Positions 11,385 through 21,634 of a stretch of 64,000 bases of DNA are shown in pieces; the stretch's first letter is position 1, and the number at the start of each line of letters is the position of its first letter. The notes below the pieces were generated by a model, which was not told the DNA's origin, did not search any database, and saw only the letters and a list, made by a program, of their open reading frames with translations. Made by a program: the position numbers and the translations under genes. Source of the stretch: Marasmius tenuissimus (Eukaryota > Basidiomycota > Agaricomycetes > Agaricales > Marasmiaceae); NCBI GenBank assembly GCA_029532415.1, contig JAQOTA010000047.1:2356001-2420000 (forward strand), given 5' to 3'.

Positions 11385-13601
11385 CTAATGAGCAAACCGG
11401 AAGTCGAGTCTCTTCGCTCCCTCGTCCGTCGTGTTGTGTATGTAATCAATCTTCTCCTCCCCCGTCAACTTCGCCCAAGCCTCTTCCCGGCGCTGATTCC
11501 TCCTAACATAGTAATACTTCACCACAACGAACAAGAATATGTTGACACTGCATATTGCGAGTAGAATTTTATTTCCACGTTGATCTGGGTAACTTGTCGG
11601 TGCGTAAAGAGCTTTCAGAAAAAGAGACTACTTACAAAGTGGTCGATCGTCATCACGATAGATATTCGACCCAACGATATTTCCAGCTTGTACGAACATG
11701 TTGTACAGCGCGGCCGATACCGCCCTCGTGCGGACTGTGTTTGAGTTACGAGAGTTCCAGGCGACGAGGATCGCATGGCAGTATGGATATGAGAGTAGGC
11801 CTGTCAGCAGGGCGTAGCGGACCCAGTGGGAGGCTTTTGCACCCAAGGACACGAGCGCGACTAGCCATGGAAAGATCCAGATGTTCGAAGAGGCAGAGAT
11901 CAGACCGCGTTCGTTGAAGTACTCGCTAACACGAGAGATGATTAGGAGCTAGGTATCGGAAGGCCTTAATAAAGATACTTGTACCAAAGTAGAGCAAGAA
12001 GGCTTACGTTCACGCCGAAAAAGAACTGGGACGGTATAGTGAGCAGGTTCGCATTGAAGGTGCTGAATCCCATTTCACGCAGGATAAAGGAAAGATAATT
12101 TGCAGGAGGGTTTGGCGGAATATACACTGTCAACCCGAGCTGAAAGAACGGTTTTAGCTCAGCTTTCGTTGGACTTAACACACGAAAGGACTCACGAGAT
12201 AAAGCGGCCACAAATCATAGTCATTGATAGCCTTCCACAATCGTCCGAGATTGACACCTTGTCGATTATGCATGTCTCCTTTGGAGGGGTCGTCACGGAG
12301 GATACGGTTCACGAGAATCTTCTCTTCGTGCTCCGTGAACCATCCGTTCTTCCCTCTGAAGCGACTCGCGGTTTGACATGGTCCGGGAGCCATCATACCC
12401 CAACTCGCTATTCCTACACAGGCCTGGGCACAGAGAATCAGGGAAGCGAGAATCGGGGGCAAGTCATCCTTACCGTGATACAACCTTCGACGAGGAAACT
12501 TTGTTTGCGCTCGCGTTGAGAAATTTCTTTGGGACCACCAAATTAACACGACTCACAGCCACTGCCAGCCTCCCCACCCGTTCCTTCCTCGTAATTGCAA
12601 GATTCCTGCAGCCACTAAGGACCCCACACTACGGGAAAGGGAAGATTTAAGACATCGGGAACATTGTCAGGGTTTAGAAAGAGCCTTACATATTGCAGGT
12701 GCTAAGGACCGTCCAGAACCACGATAATCGAATAGGCAGCTCCTTGGATTTGTACCAGTATGTGATGTACAACACCGTATCCGGCTGAAAGAGTAGTGAT
12801 GAGCGATCGCCGACACGGAACGGCGAAGACTTACGATGAACCCGCCCATAAGTAACCCGAGAAGACATCGGCAGACGTAGTATCCGGTTTTGCTCTTGAG
12901 TCCAGCTTGCGAAGCCGAGATAACTGACCAGGACGTGATGATGAAAGGTATCCAACTGAGAATACGGAAACGCGATGACTGAGAGATGTACGATGATAGA
13001 CCAAGAACACTCACACATCAGGCCCAAGCTTCTTCGATATCAAGCCAGAGGGGAGTTCAGCTGCTAGGAACGATACGAGGAAGATCGTCTGGCCGTAGTT
13101 GAAGTCATTCGTGTTCATCCCAAGTTCTGCCAACATGTTGTCGCTGATGGCTACAGCGAGTTAGCCTCGACTCTGGAGTGGTAGTACTCAAGGGTTTTAC
13201 CTCGATTGATGTTCCGTCTGTTGATATCGAGAGCAAAGAACATGAGCCAGCACCATGTCATGATGCGTATGTCGACCTGGGGCAGTATCGTCAGAGAATG
13301 ACATCAACAACCGAAACAGCCTACGCACCTTTCTTTTCACACGAAGCTCCTCCGCGGCAGACCAAGTGAAGGTGGGGTCGTAACGATGGCGGCCTTCGTA
13401 GTGAGCTGTCTCATACACATTCCTCCAGTAATCCGCCACTTTGGGGTCAGAAAATATATGATCTCTCCCAGAACCATAGTCTCCCTGAACTTCAATGTCA
13501 GCGATCGACTCGTCTCCGCTATCACCAGTGAGCGAGCCTGAGGTCCGTTTGAGATTCGATGCAGTATCCGATGCATCCTTTTTGGTTGGCTCGGTCGTCA
13601 T
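11385..13601 (-). CDS. MFS transporter, Dal5/Tna1-type anion:cation symporter family
   Basis: Plasma-membrane transporter, by similarity to the fungal allantoate/nicotinate permease group. The ATG at 13601 opens a hydrophilic N-terminus ending RYDPTFTWSAAEELRVKRKVRRLF. This is followed by WCWLMFFALDINRRNI, then GLISKKLGP, CRCLLGLLMGGFIPD and LYITYWYKSKELPIRLSWFW, the standard order of this family's first six helices. The C-terminus is VVKYYYVRRNQRREEAWAKL, ending FRFAH with TAG at 11385-11387, also typical. The gene has about eight short introns. The substrate cannot be told from sequence; members carry small organic acids, ureides or vitamins. It lies between F-box loci with no evident pathway partner. 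Confidence 0.88.
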
Positions 13602-14656
13602 TGAAGGTGTTGAATATGGGAGGCTTCCGCTGATTCTGAGATTGAGAAAGTCAGATTCGACAGGTCCTTTTCAAGGGATATGAGATTGAGTTTATAGATG
13701 ATGAAAAGTGTGGGAATGTAGAACTTGGGAATAATCTGACCTTGTTCACGCACCATATTGCGCAATTTCTGGCATTCCTTGAGTGACCTCAAAAGCTGAT
13801 AAGCCGTAATTTTAGAGCTCCGTGTCAGAGATTTTGCCCTTCTGGCCCGCTATCGCGTGAAGCACGTCTTTGTTGGGGAAATTGCGAGGGTCTGGTGATT
13901 TCAAAATTCAGCCCTCATACGATTCGTGAGCTACAACAGTTATGCCATACAACCATGAGTACCTTTTTTTCGCAATCGTGTTAGCTCTTGCTCAAGGCCT
14001 CTAGCTCCTTTGTTGTAACTGACAGCTTTGAGGATCATGGGCCACCACTTGTCTATCCGCGCTGCCCATGTTCGATCAAGCCAGTCTGGGCATTGACCGT
14101 TAGATATTGTCGAGAAGTACGGTCCGGAATATCGAAGTGGAGATACTTTCCATCAGATGCCATGCGGGCAGACACATTCGGGACATTCGAATGAGCGCCT
14201 CTTTCGTTTGGGCCGCCGTGGCAGGAGGATTTGAGGGACAAAACATCAAAACCGGCAGTGCCAGAGCGATTTGTTTCCAAGCAACGTCGCAATGTCCCAC
14301 AAGTTTGGCGTGTGGGAACATATTCCATCTTTGCTAGAGTGCTGCTTTCTCTATCACAAACGGTGCTGAAGCTGTTGAAAGTCGGGGTCGAAGAGGTGTT
14401 CATTGTTGGTGCTTGTCAGCACTGACAACGTCGTGGACCGTGCGTGGGAAGTGGCTGCTGTTTCTGGGCTGTGACGCACAGACCGTGTTTGTCGTGTTTA
14501 CAGAGTTTACCACGGTCCACCACAATACCTTGACAATACCACGTTCCAAACTTCCAGCAGTGCGATACCTACCCAGTCCTCCAGTAAGCCTCTCACGACT
14601 TTTGAGCTCCAGAGGCTAAAAATTTTGTCTCTTGCAGCAAATCAGAAATTCTCTCG
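13602..14656. other. Intergenic region; right part is the left edge of a duplicated block
   Basis: The left half should hold the promoter of the MFS gene starting at 13601. ORFs at 13988-14425 on both strands have no family features. From about 14440 (GTGCGTGGGAAGTGGCTG) the sequence resembles the region upstream of the F-box gene at 18339 (GTGCGTGGGAAATGGCTG at about 18139), marking the start of the tandem duplication. A likely 5'-UTR intron (GTAAGC to TTGCAG) ends just before the ATG at 14657. Confidence 0.5.
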
Positions 14657-16405
14657 ATGGAGCCCCAAGAGCAGGATCATACTGGTCGTGATCATGAATC
14701 TCAGCCTGACGATCCAGCATCGATCTGCTCAGCTTGCGGGCGGAGCTTTCAGACAGTCCAGGCTTCATATTCCCTTGGGTTTGTAAGCGAGAATCTCAAC
14801 GTCGACGAGATATAAGCCCTACCGATACAAGAAGGGGTCCGCAATGATATACTTGAGCGCATCGCCTCTCTTGATGCCCAGATCCGTTCAGTTACGACAA
14901 CTTTGGACTCATTGCGGATTCAGAAACAGACCCTGGCGTATGCGCTGAGCCCGGTACGAAGGCTTCCGTACGATGTGCTGGCGCACATATTCGGTCTATC
15001 AGTAGAAGGTGACAGACCCAGGTCTCTGGAGGGCCCGTACATGGAGTGGTTTGACCGTTCGGATTCGACTGCTCTTAAACCACTCAAACAGCCGCCTTGG
15101 GCCCTGGCTCAGGTCTGTCCGACATGGAGAGCTTCCATACTTTCCCTTCCCCGCCTGTGGACTACGTTCATATTGGACTATCCACCCCCAAGAACTCCAA
15201 CTTCGACCTCGTTCCGTTCGAATATACTCCACGAAAACCTAGAACCATTGCTCACTCAATTGAGGCACTGCCAGGACCAACCAATTGCCGTTTTCATCGA
15301 TTACAACGAGGACATCCCTGCCATACGAAATGCCCTTACGATCCTAGGCTCGGATGACGTTATATCACGTTGGCTCGACGCGACAATCTACTTTCACGTA
15401 CAAACTCCTGGGCTTCTACAACCTTATACAAAAAGATTTTGTAACCTCAGCACTCTTCACCTCTATTTCCTGGAAGAATCATGGGACAATCAGACTACCT
15501 TCATCGATCTCCAAGATGCCCCAAGATTACGCAACCTCAGCATTTGGGGTCAATATGATACGAACGACAGTGGTCTGACTCTCAAGCTTCCCTGGAAGCA
15601 GATCACTCGATACACGGCAAGGGACTCAGAGTGTTACTTTACCTCGAGCGAATTCCATTACGCCATCCTACCGCTACTGGAGAATGTCCAGGAGTGTTGG
15701 TTGGATTGCGTTCTGTTCACTGACGGGCCGGTACAATTTGCACAAGTTCAATCGCCCCTGGGTCTCCTCTACCTCCACACATTGATACTCAGCTCCGCTG
15801 GGGTTTCCGACGCCAGTCGTTACCCTTCAGGTATCGGTCAGTTCCTAGATCAAACTTCCCTCCCTGCCTTGCGAGTTCTAAAGTTTCGCAACGGTCTTCC
15901 CGGTGACACGCGATCTTTGAGAAACATGCTCGAAAGATCGCGCTGTTCCTTGTACGAGCTCGTTATGTTCGATCTCGAAGATCACGATGATTCCTGCGAG
16001 GACTTCGACGGCTTATTACATCTCAATTCATTGAAATCACTCCATATCCTCACCATTGGCAGTAAAGACCCAGGCGCACATCAAACGTCCCTTCGGATTT
16101 TAGATACCTTGACTATCCAGACCGAGGTTGAATCATCCTTGCCGAACCTTCGAGTTTTCCAGACGAATTACCCGTACTATCGGCTGCCATGGGAAGGATT
16201 ATCCGACATGGTATATTCACGACGTCGCGTACACTTTCCGACACAAAGTTACCACCACTCCCTTTTTGAGCGTCTGGTTATCCGAGCTCACGGCGAGTCA
16301 ACGAAGACACAAATGGAGGAGACATGGATCCAAGCCACTCAGGTATTTAGGAAACTGTGTGTGGAGGGACTGGTGCTGGAGAGAAGAGGTGCTGGGTTCT
16401 TTTAG
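14657..16405 (+). CDS. F-box family protein, block 1 gene A, with premature TAA
   Basis: The ATG at 14657 begins MEPQEQDHTG and reaches ICSACGRSFQT, the CxxC start shared with gene A' at 18339. TAA at 14813-14815 then falls where gene A' has TAC (ATA TAC GCT CTA CCG). After it the same frame is open to TAG 16403-16405, with SLDAQIRSVTTTL (coiled coil), VRRLPYDVLAHIFGLSV (F-box), WALAQVCPTWRASILSLPRLW and a leucine-rich C-terminus. A possible 49-bp intron (14783-14831) would remove the stop but breaks the frame, so a nonsense mutation is the simpler reading. If translated downstream it would lose the CxxC part. Convergent with gene B, with a 59-bp gap. Confidence 0.7.
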
Positions 16406-16464
16406 TTTTGTACGGGTCGTGAGTATCGAAACGAAACATGCTTCATTTAGTTACCATCGAGTCA

Positions 16465-17970
16465 TTACCAACAAAACATTCGTGTATATGAAAGACCTTC
16501 TCTACATAGCCCTTCAAACCGAACCGAAGTATCCGGGCCATCCAGAAGAATGTGGTTCCCGTTTCCACGGATGGTGAGTGTTTCGAGGCGTGAGACCCTT
16601 CCGGGAGACAAGTTGCTGATATTTCGGCGAGACGCGAGAGCGTCAACCAACCTCGGACCCAGATCGAGATCGGCGAGCTGCAACCTGCCGGAGTTCTCCT
16701 CATCGACAACGTGTAAGGTTCGTAGATGAGGAACGAGATGAACCCTCCGGGAGGTGTCCGTGGGGGAGAAATGAAAGGCCTCGAGGAAGCCTTCAGAGGC
16801 TAAAACGGGCCATGAAATCTCGAGTACGTGCACGCTACTGGCCTGATATGAGCGTAGAAAATCTACAAGTGCCTCAATGTGTACCGGTCGGTAGAGTGTG
16901 TCAAAGCACAAGTACTCGAGATGGCAAGACGAGCGGTCAATAAGATGTTGCAAAGGCTCGAATGAGGATGGCAAACGATCTTCAAAGGTTACCGCTTTCA
17001 GCGATGGTGTGATCAAGAAACCGGATAACGAGCCTAGGCCTTCCAGATATTCCTCTAGCTCGATCACGAGTGAATGGAGGCGAGGAAGTGTTGTGAAGGT
17101 ATTCCACAAGACCTCCCCCGAGTACCAGGGTACTGACAGGCGGCATATCTCGAGGCACTGCATGAGAGGCAGAACACCGTAGAATGATTCTGTTAAACGC
17201 CTGTTTGTAGCGATATTTATCGCTGAGAAGTGTTCAATCTGCCTCCAAGGTATTTCCGGGATAATGTGCGGCATTACGGCGTAATCTCCTGAGATTGTCA
17301 TTCGACGCAGCTTCTTCGCGTTTCGAAATATGCCTGCGAGATAACCATACTCCATCTGCCACAAAGATTGTTCTTCCCACTCTCCTGGCTCCCCAACCTC
17401 AAACCTGAGATGGAGACTGGTTATGTTCGAGAATTTGCCATGGAAATTGAGCAGAGACTCGAAAGAAGCTTTTCGGACCCGTATCGTGACATGGGTCCAC
17501 TGAATAGCCTTCGAGCAGATTTTTTGCAAGATCGCCGTATCGCAGCTATCATGATACCACGAGACAGAGAGGGGCTGGTCGCAACATCGTTCTAGTTGCA
17601 GAGAAAGGCGGGTTTCGATGAATGACAGATCACTTTGCCGATTAAAGCCTTCGTGCCAGTTGATATCGAACGAACTCCATAACCATGGCGAGGAAAGAGT
17701 CAAATTTCTCCATCTCCGAGAGACTTGGCTCAGAACCCAAGGCGACTTGGTTGTATCGAGTGTTACTGACGGGTAGTCATCGTTCTGATAACTGTCATCC
17801 AAGATACTTCGCATGTCGATATCTGCATCCACGCAGAGCATAAAGATCTCCCCCAGGATCTCATTTGGCAAATTATCAATGGAGGGCGTCTGCTAGTCGT
17901 CGCATATATAGTAGGTGGGCTCGTAAGGAACCCGAAAACCCATCGACGATCGGACCAAAGGACGCACCAT
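16465..17970 (-). CDS. F-box family protein, block 1 gene B
   Basis: A long exon encodes LPNEILGEIFMLCVDADIDM, SPWVLSQVSRRWRNLTLSS, LERCCDQPLSVSWYHDSCD and a leucine-rich remainder ending REGLSYTRMFCW with its stop at 16465. There is no ATG at the F-box itself: the paralog B' has ATG GAA ACT before LPNEIL, while here the codons are ATT GAT AAT. The best start is an ATG-only exon at 17968-17970. A 75-bp intron (17967-17893, donor GTGCGT, acceptor GACTAG) follows, giving an in-frame MQTPSIDNLPNEIL. The tiny first exon parallels that of the F-box copy at 9854. Predicted role: SCF substrate adaptor. Confidence 0.75.
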
Positions 17971-18338
17971 TGAACCCTATATTTCCAAAACTAAATCTTC
18001 TTTCACAAGTCACGAAGCTAATAAAAGGTAGATGTGCGAGGTTCTTCAGCGACTCAAATCAAGCTTGATGTCGTGGTGGAGAGGGATGAAGTGACTGATG
18101 ATCCTGACTGAGCGCTGAGCCTAGCCGAACAGGTCTGTGCGTGGGAAATGGCTGTTGTTTTCAGGCCGAATTGGAAGTCCGTTGTTGTCCGTCCGACTCT
18201 CAAGCTTTGACTCTTACCACCACTACATGTACGTCGTCCTCGTGGCGTGATCCTTACCTGTTTATTTTCTCAGTAAGTTCTCAGTTCCTTCTCTTATATC
18301 CAAGAAAGGACGCTCCTCAGGAAAAACCAGCCCTCTCG
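17971..18338. other. Junction between the two duplicated F-box blocks
   Basis: Contains the presumed divergent promoters of gene B (leftward) and gene A' (rightward). The part from about 18130 resembles 14440 onward. No separate gene is seen. Confidence 0.45.
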
Positions 18339-20234
18339 ATGCAACCCCAAAAGCGAAGCCAAGGATTTGAACAGACTGATCCAGCACAGATCTGCCTAAC
18401 TTGCGGTCGTAGCTTCACAACGGTACTGATCTCCTCCTCTTCTGTGCCTCTAGATGATGAAATGGACATTGACCGGATATACGCTCTACCGATGGAAGAT
18501 GCAACCTACGATGGCATTCATCGACGTTGTCAGGAAACATCGGAGGCTATTTCGTTTCTCGATGCCCAGATACATTCAGTTACATCAACCTTGGAATCAT
18601 TGCGGCTTCAAAATCAGACTCTATCCCATCGACTTCTCGGGTATCAGTCGATGCTGATCCCAGCACAAAGACTCCCGCACGACGTGCTGGCGCATATCTT
18701 CACTCTGGCAATAGAGAGCGGTAGTCTCACATCTGCAGCGGAAGGCCCATATGTAGAGTGGCTTGGATCGGGACTAGCTACTCTACGGGCGTTTAGAAGA
18801 CCACCTTGGGCTCTAGCTCAAGTATGTCGGACGTGGAGGTTTTCCATACTCAACCTTCCCCAACTTTGGACCGGATTCTACTTCAATTACCCAGAGCCCC
18901 ACCCACTATCCCCTCCATCTCACGCGTCCCTCACTCGCAGCCATTTTGAATCCCTTCTCACTCAGTTGCGGCACTCTCAAAGCCAACCGATCCAGATTGT
19001 CATCGATGACTTCCCGGATACCCCTCTCACTTGCGATATTCTGTCTGTCCTTTGCACGGACCATATAAAGTCTCGTTGGCTCGACGCGACCATAGTCCTT
19101 CACAGCCACACACCCAGGTCTCTCCAGCCGTTTACTGGAGCGTTCCTCAACATCAGGACTCTTGACCTGTACCTCGCCAGGACCTCGCTGGAAGATAAGA
19201 ATGATGTCTTCTTTGACGTATTCCACGATTCGCCAAACCTTCGTACCCTTAGCATATGGGGTCAATGTGGGAGTAATAATCGCGGCCTCATTCTCATGCT
19301 TCCTTGGAAGCAAATTACTCGTTATATAGCACGAGATTCTGCCGGATTCTATACCTCGAACGGTTTCCATCACGCTATCCTACCGCTACTAGAAAGGGTA
19401 GAGGAGTGCTGGCTGAATTGCATCCTGCTGGATGAAGAACCGGAGGAAATCACTCTGGTTAGCAGGCCTTTAGTTCTCCTTCACCTCCATACGCTAGTAC
19501 TGAGCTCCGCTACTGACGTGCGGGAAAATTCGGGTCTCGACGAGCTCCTGGAACAACTGTCACTTCCTGCTTTGCAGACATTGAAGTTCCGCAACGGCCT
19601 CCCCGGCGGCTCCTCTCATTCTCTCAAGGATATGCTCGAAAGGTCGAGCTGCTCCTTGCGCGAGCTCGTTCTTCACGATATTGAAGACTGGGAGCACCTC
19701 GATCAGGACTTCGCTACTATCCTTTGGTCCGGTCCACTGAAAACACTTCACACATTGACCATCGGTAGCAAGGACTCAGAGGATCGCGACTCTTGCCTTC
19801 GCATCCTGGACGCCTTGACCGTTCGAAGTGAGGTCGAACCACCTTTACCAAATCTTCGACTCTTCCAGACAAATTGCTATCAGCTTTCGTGGAAAGCACT
19901 ATACACCATGGTACAGTCTCGCCGAAGCGTGACCAGTCGTACGCAAAATTTTCGTCACTCGCTCATAGAACATCTGGTTATACAAGCACACAGTGAATTG
20001 ACAAAGACGGAAACGAACGAACGATGGGTTGAAGCTACTCAGGTATTCAGGGGAGCCTGTATAGAGGGATTGGTGCTGGAAAGTAAAGGGGCTGGATTCT
20101 TTTGGGTTTTTACAGGTCGGACAACTACGTATAATATGCTAACGAGTACCTATCAACGAAGCATTCGTGTATATACAAGTCCCTCCCTACAAAGTGCCTC
20201 GAAACGGATCGTCGTAGACAAGTCCTCCAACTGA
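18339..20234 (+). CDS. F-box family protein, block 2 gene A', with C-terminal extension
   Basis: An intact frame from ATG 18339: MQPQKRSQGFEQTDPAQIC, LTCGRSFTT (CxxC), SFLDAQIHSVTSTLESLRL (coiled coil), AQRLPHDVLAHIFTLAI (F-box), WALAQVCRTWRFSILNLPQLW, then about 400 leucine-rich residues. The non-ATG extension back to 18141 is ignored because the paralog at 14657 begins at the same place. The paralog ends at a TAG after GAGFF, whereas here that codon is TGG (20103-20105). Translation therefore continues 43 residues to TGA 20232-20234, overlapping by 82 bp the 3' end of the convergent gene B'. The most complete gene of the A type in the window. Confidence 0.82.
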   Translation: MQPQKRSQGFEQTDPAQICLTCGRSFTTVLISSSSVPLDDEMDIDRIYALPMEDATYDGIHRRCQETSEAISFLDAQIHSVTSTLESLRLQNQTLSHRLLGYQSMLIPAQRLPHDVLAHIFTLAIESGSLTSAAEGPYVEWLGSGLATLRAFRRPPWALAQVCRTWRFSILNLPQLWTGFYFNYPEPHPLSPPSHASLTRSHFESLLTQLRHSQSQPIQIVIDDFPDTPLTCDILSVLCTDHIKSRWLDATIVLHSHTPRSLQPFTGAFLNIRTLDLYLARTSLEDKNDVFFDVFHDSPNLRTLSIWGQCGSNNRGLILMLPWKQITRYIARDSAGFYTSNGFHHAILPLLERVEECWLNCILLDEEPEEITLVSRPLVLLHLHTLVLSSATDVRENSGLDELLEQLSLPALQTLKFRNGLPGGSSHSLKDMLERSSCSLRELVLHDIEDWEHLDQDFATILWSGPLKTLHTLTIGSKDSEDRDSCLRILDALTVRSEVEPPLPNLRLFQTNCYQLSWKALYTMVQSRRSVTSRTQNFRHSLIEHLVIQAHSELTKTETNERWVEATQVFRGACIEGLVLESKGAGFFWVFTGRTTTYNMLTSTYQRSIRVYTSPSLQSASKRIVVDKSSN

Positions 20235-21551
20235 AAGCTCTTTCCGTTTCCACGGATGGTGAATCTCTCGAGACGCGAGACACTTCCGGGAGACAGGCCG
20301 TTAATCAGCCGTCGAGACGCGAGTGCGTCCACTACCTTCGAACCCACAATATCGGCCTTCGAGTCCACATCGAGTATTTCCAGGACTCTCAGATGAGGGA
20401 GGACGTGAGACCTTCCTGGATTGTCGAGGAGGGACAGATGAAGAGCCTCGAGGAAGCCTGGAAAGCCCAAAGCGTCCCATGATAACTCAAGCTTGCTCAC
20501 CCTACTGGCATGACGGGAGCGAAGGAAAGTCATTAGCCTGTCTAAGGCACTCACTGACACAAGTGTGTCGAAACACAAACGGTCAAGCTGGCAAGAAGAG
20601 CGATCGACGAGGTGTTGTATTGGTTCAAGATGGAGTGTATAACATCCCTCGAAGGTCACCGACTGTAGCATTGGCGTTACCAAACTACCGGCGAGGAAAC
20701 CGAAGCCGTCATGCAACGTCTCCAGAGAGTGTAGGCGAGGAAGCGTGATAGAGCCAATCGGGACTTTCTGCTCGAACTCGGAGTACGATGGAGCCAGACG
20801 GCACACCTCCGTGTTCTCCAAGAGGGGTAAGATTCTGTAGAGGGGTTCTACCAAACTCCCGTTTGAACCAGCGTCTATCGCAGTGAAGTGCGTGATTTGT
20901 TTCCAAGGGATTTCCGAGATGATGCGTGGCATCACAGCATTGTCGCCAGAAATCGTCAGTCGACGCAGTTTTGTTCCGTTTTGTTCCGTTTTGGAACAAC
21001 CCTGCGAGATAACCATACTCTCTCTGCCATGATGATTGTTCATCCCACACTCCTTCATCTCCAACCTCAATTCGGAGATGGAGGTTGGTTATGTTTAGAA
21101 ATCTGCCGCGGTAATCGAGCAACGTCTCGAAAGACGACTTCCGGACTCGTAAGGTGACTTTGGTCCATTGGTCAGCCTTCGAGCAGAGTCTCCGCAAGAT
21201 CTCCATGTCACAGCAATCGTGATACCAGGAAACAGAGAGAGGTTGATCGCAGCATCGGTTCAGTTGCAAAGAAAGGAGCGTATCAATGGACAAAAGATCC
21301 CTTGGCTTAGGAATTCTTCTGGGTATCCAGTTGATATCGAATGAACTCCATAGACATGGTGATGCGAGAGCCAGGTTCCTCCATCTTTGAGAGACCTGGC
21401 TCAAAACCCAGGGTGACTTGGTTGTATCGAGTGTCTCTGTCGGATAGGCGTGGTTCTGGAAGTAGTCATTCAGAAGACTTTGCATGTCGATGTCTGTATC
21501 CACGCAAAGCGTAAAGACCGTCCCCAGGATCTCATTTGGCAAAGTTTCCAT
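20153..21551 (-). pseudogene. F-box gene, block 2 gene B', frameshifted by a 10-bp duplication
   Basis: The N-terminal half starts at ATG 21551 (METLPNEILGTVFTLCVD, SPWVLSQVSQRWRNLALAS, LNRCCDQPLSVSWYHDCCD) and the C-terminal half (KLRRLTISGDNAVMPRI onward to YTRMLR, TGA 20153-20155) is in another frame. Both halves align well with gene B. The frames change at a perfect tandem duplication of TTGTTCCGTT at 20971-20980 and 20981-20990. Dropping one copy joins YGYLAGLFQNGT to KLRRLTISGD, as in gene B. The lesion is therefore a single slippage event in an otherwise intact gene. It could also be a collapsed or erroneous assembly repeat. Confidence 0.8.
20971..20990. repeat. 10-bp tandem duplication causing frameshift
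   Basis: Two perfect adjacent copies of TTGTTCCGTT inside gene B'. The paralogous gene B has no such duplication at the equivalent point. Confidence 0.9.
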
Positions 21552-21634
21552 CAAGGGCCTATCCGCCTGCGACTACAGACAAGTAAGAGATAGAAAAAGT
21601 GCTCGAATCAGAATACACACCATCCGTAACGTTT

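Noticed and set aside
14053..14403. 116-codon minus-strand ORF upstream of F-box gene A
   Set aside because: No recognisable motif, overlapped by equally long ORFs on the other strand, and no splice-linked neighbours.
14657..21551. RIP-like mutation as the cause of damage in the duplicated A/B block
   Set aside because: The lesions here are a C-to-A stop, a 10-bp duplication and a lost stop, not C-to-T changes, so the pattern seen at 7990-11318 does not extend to this block.
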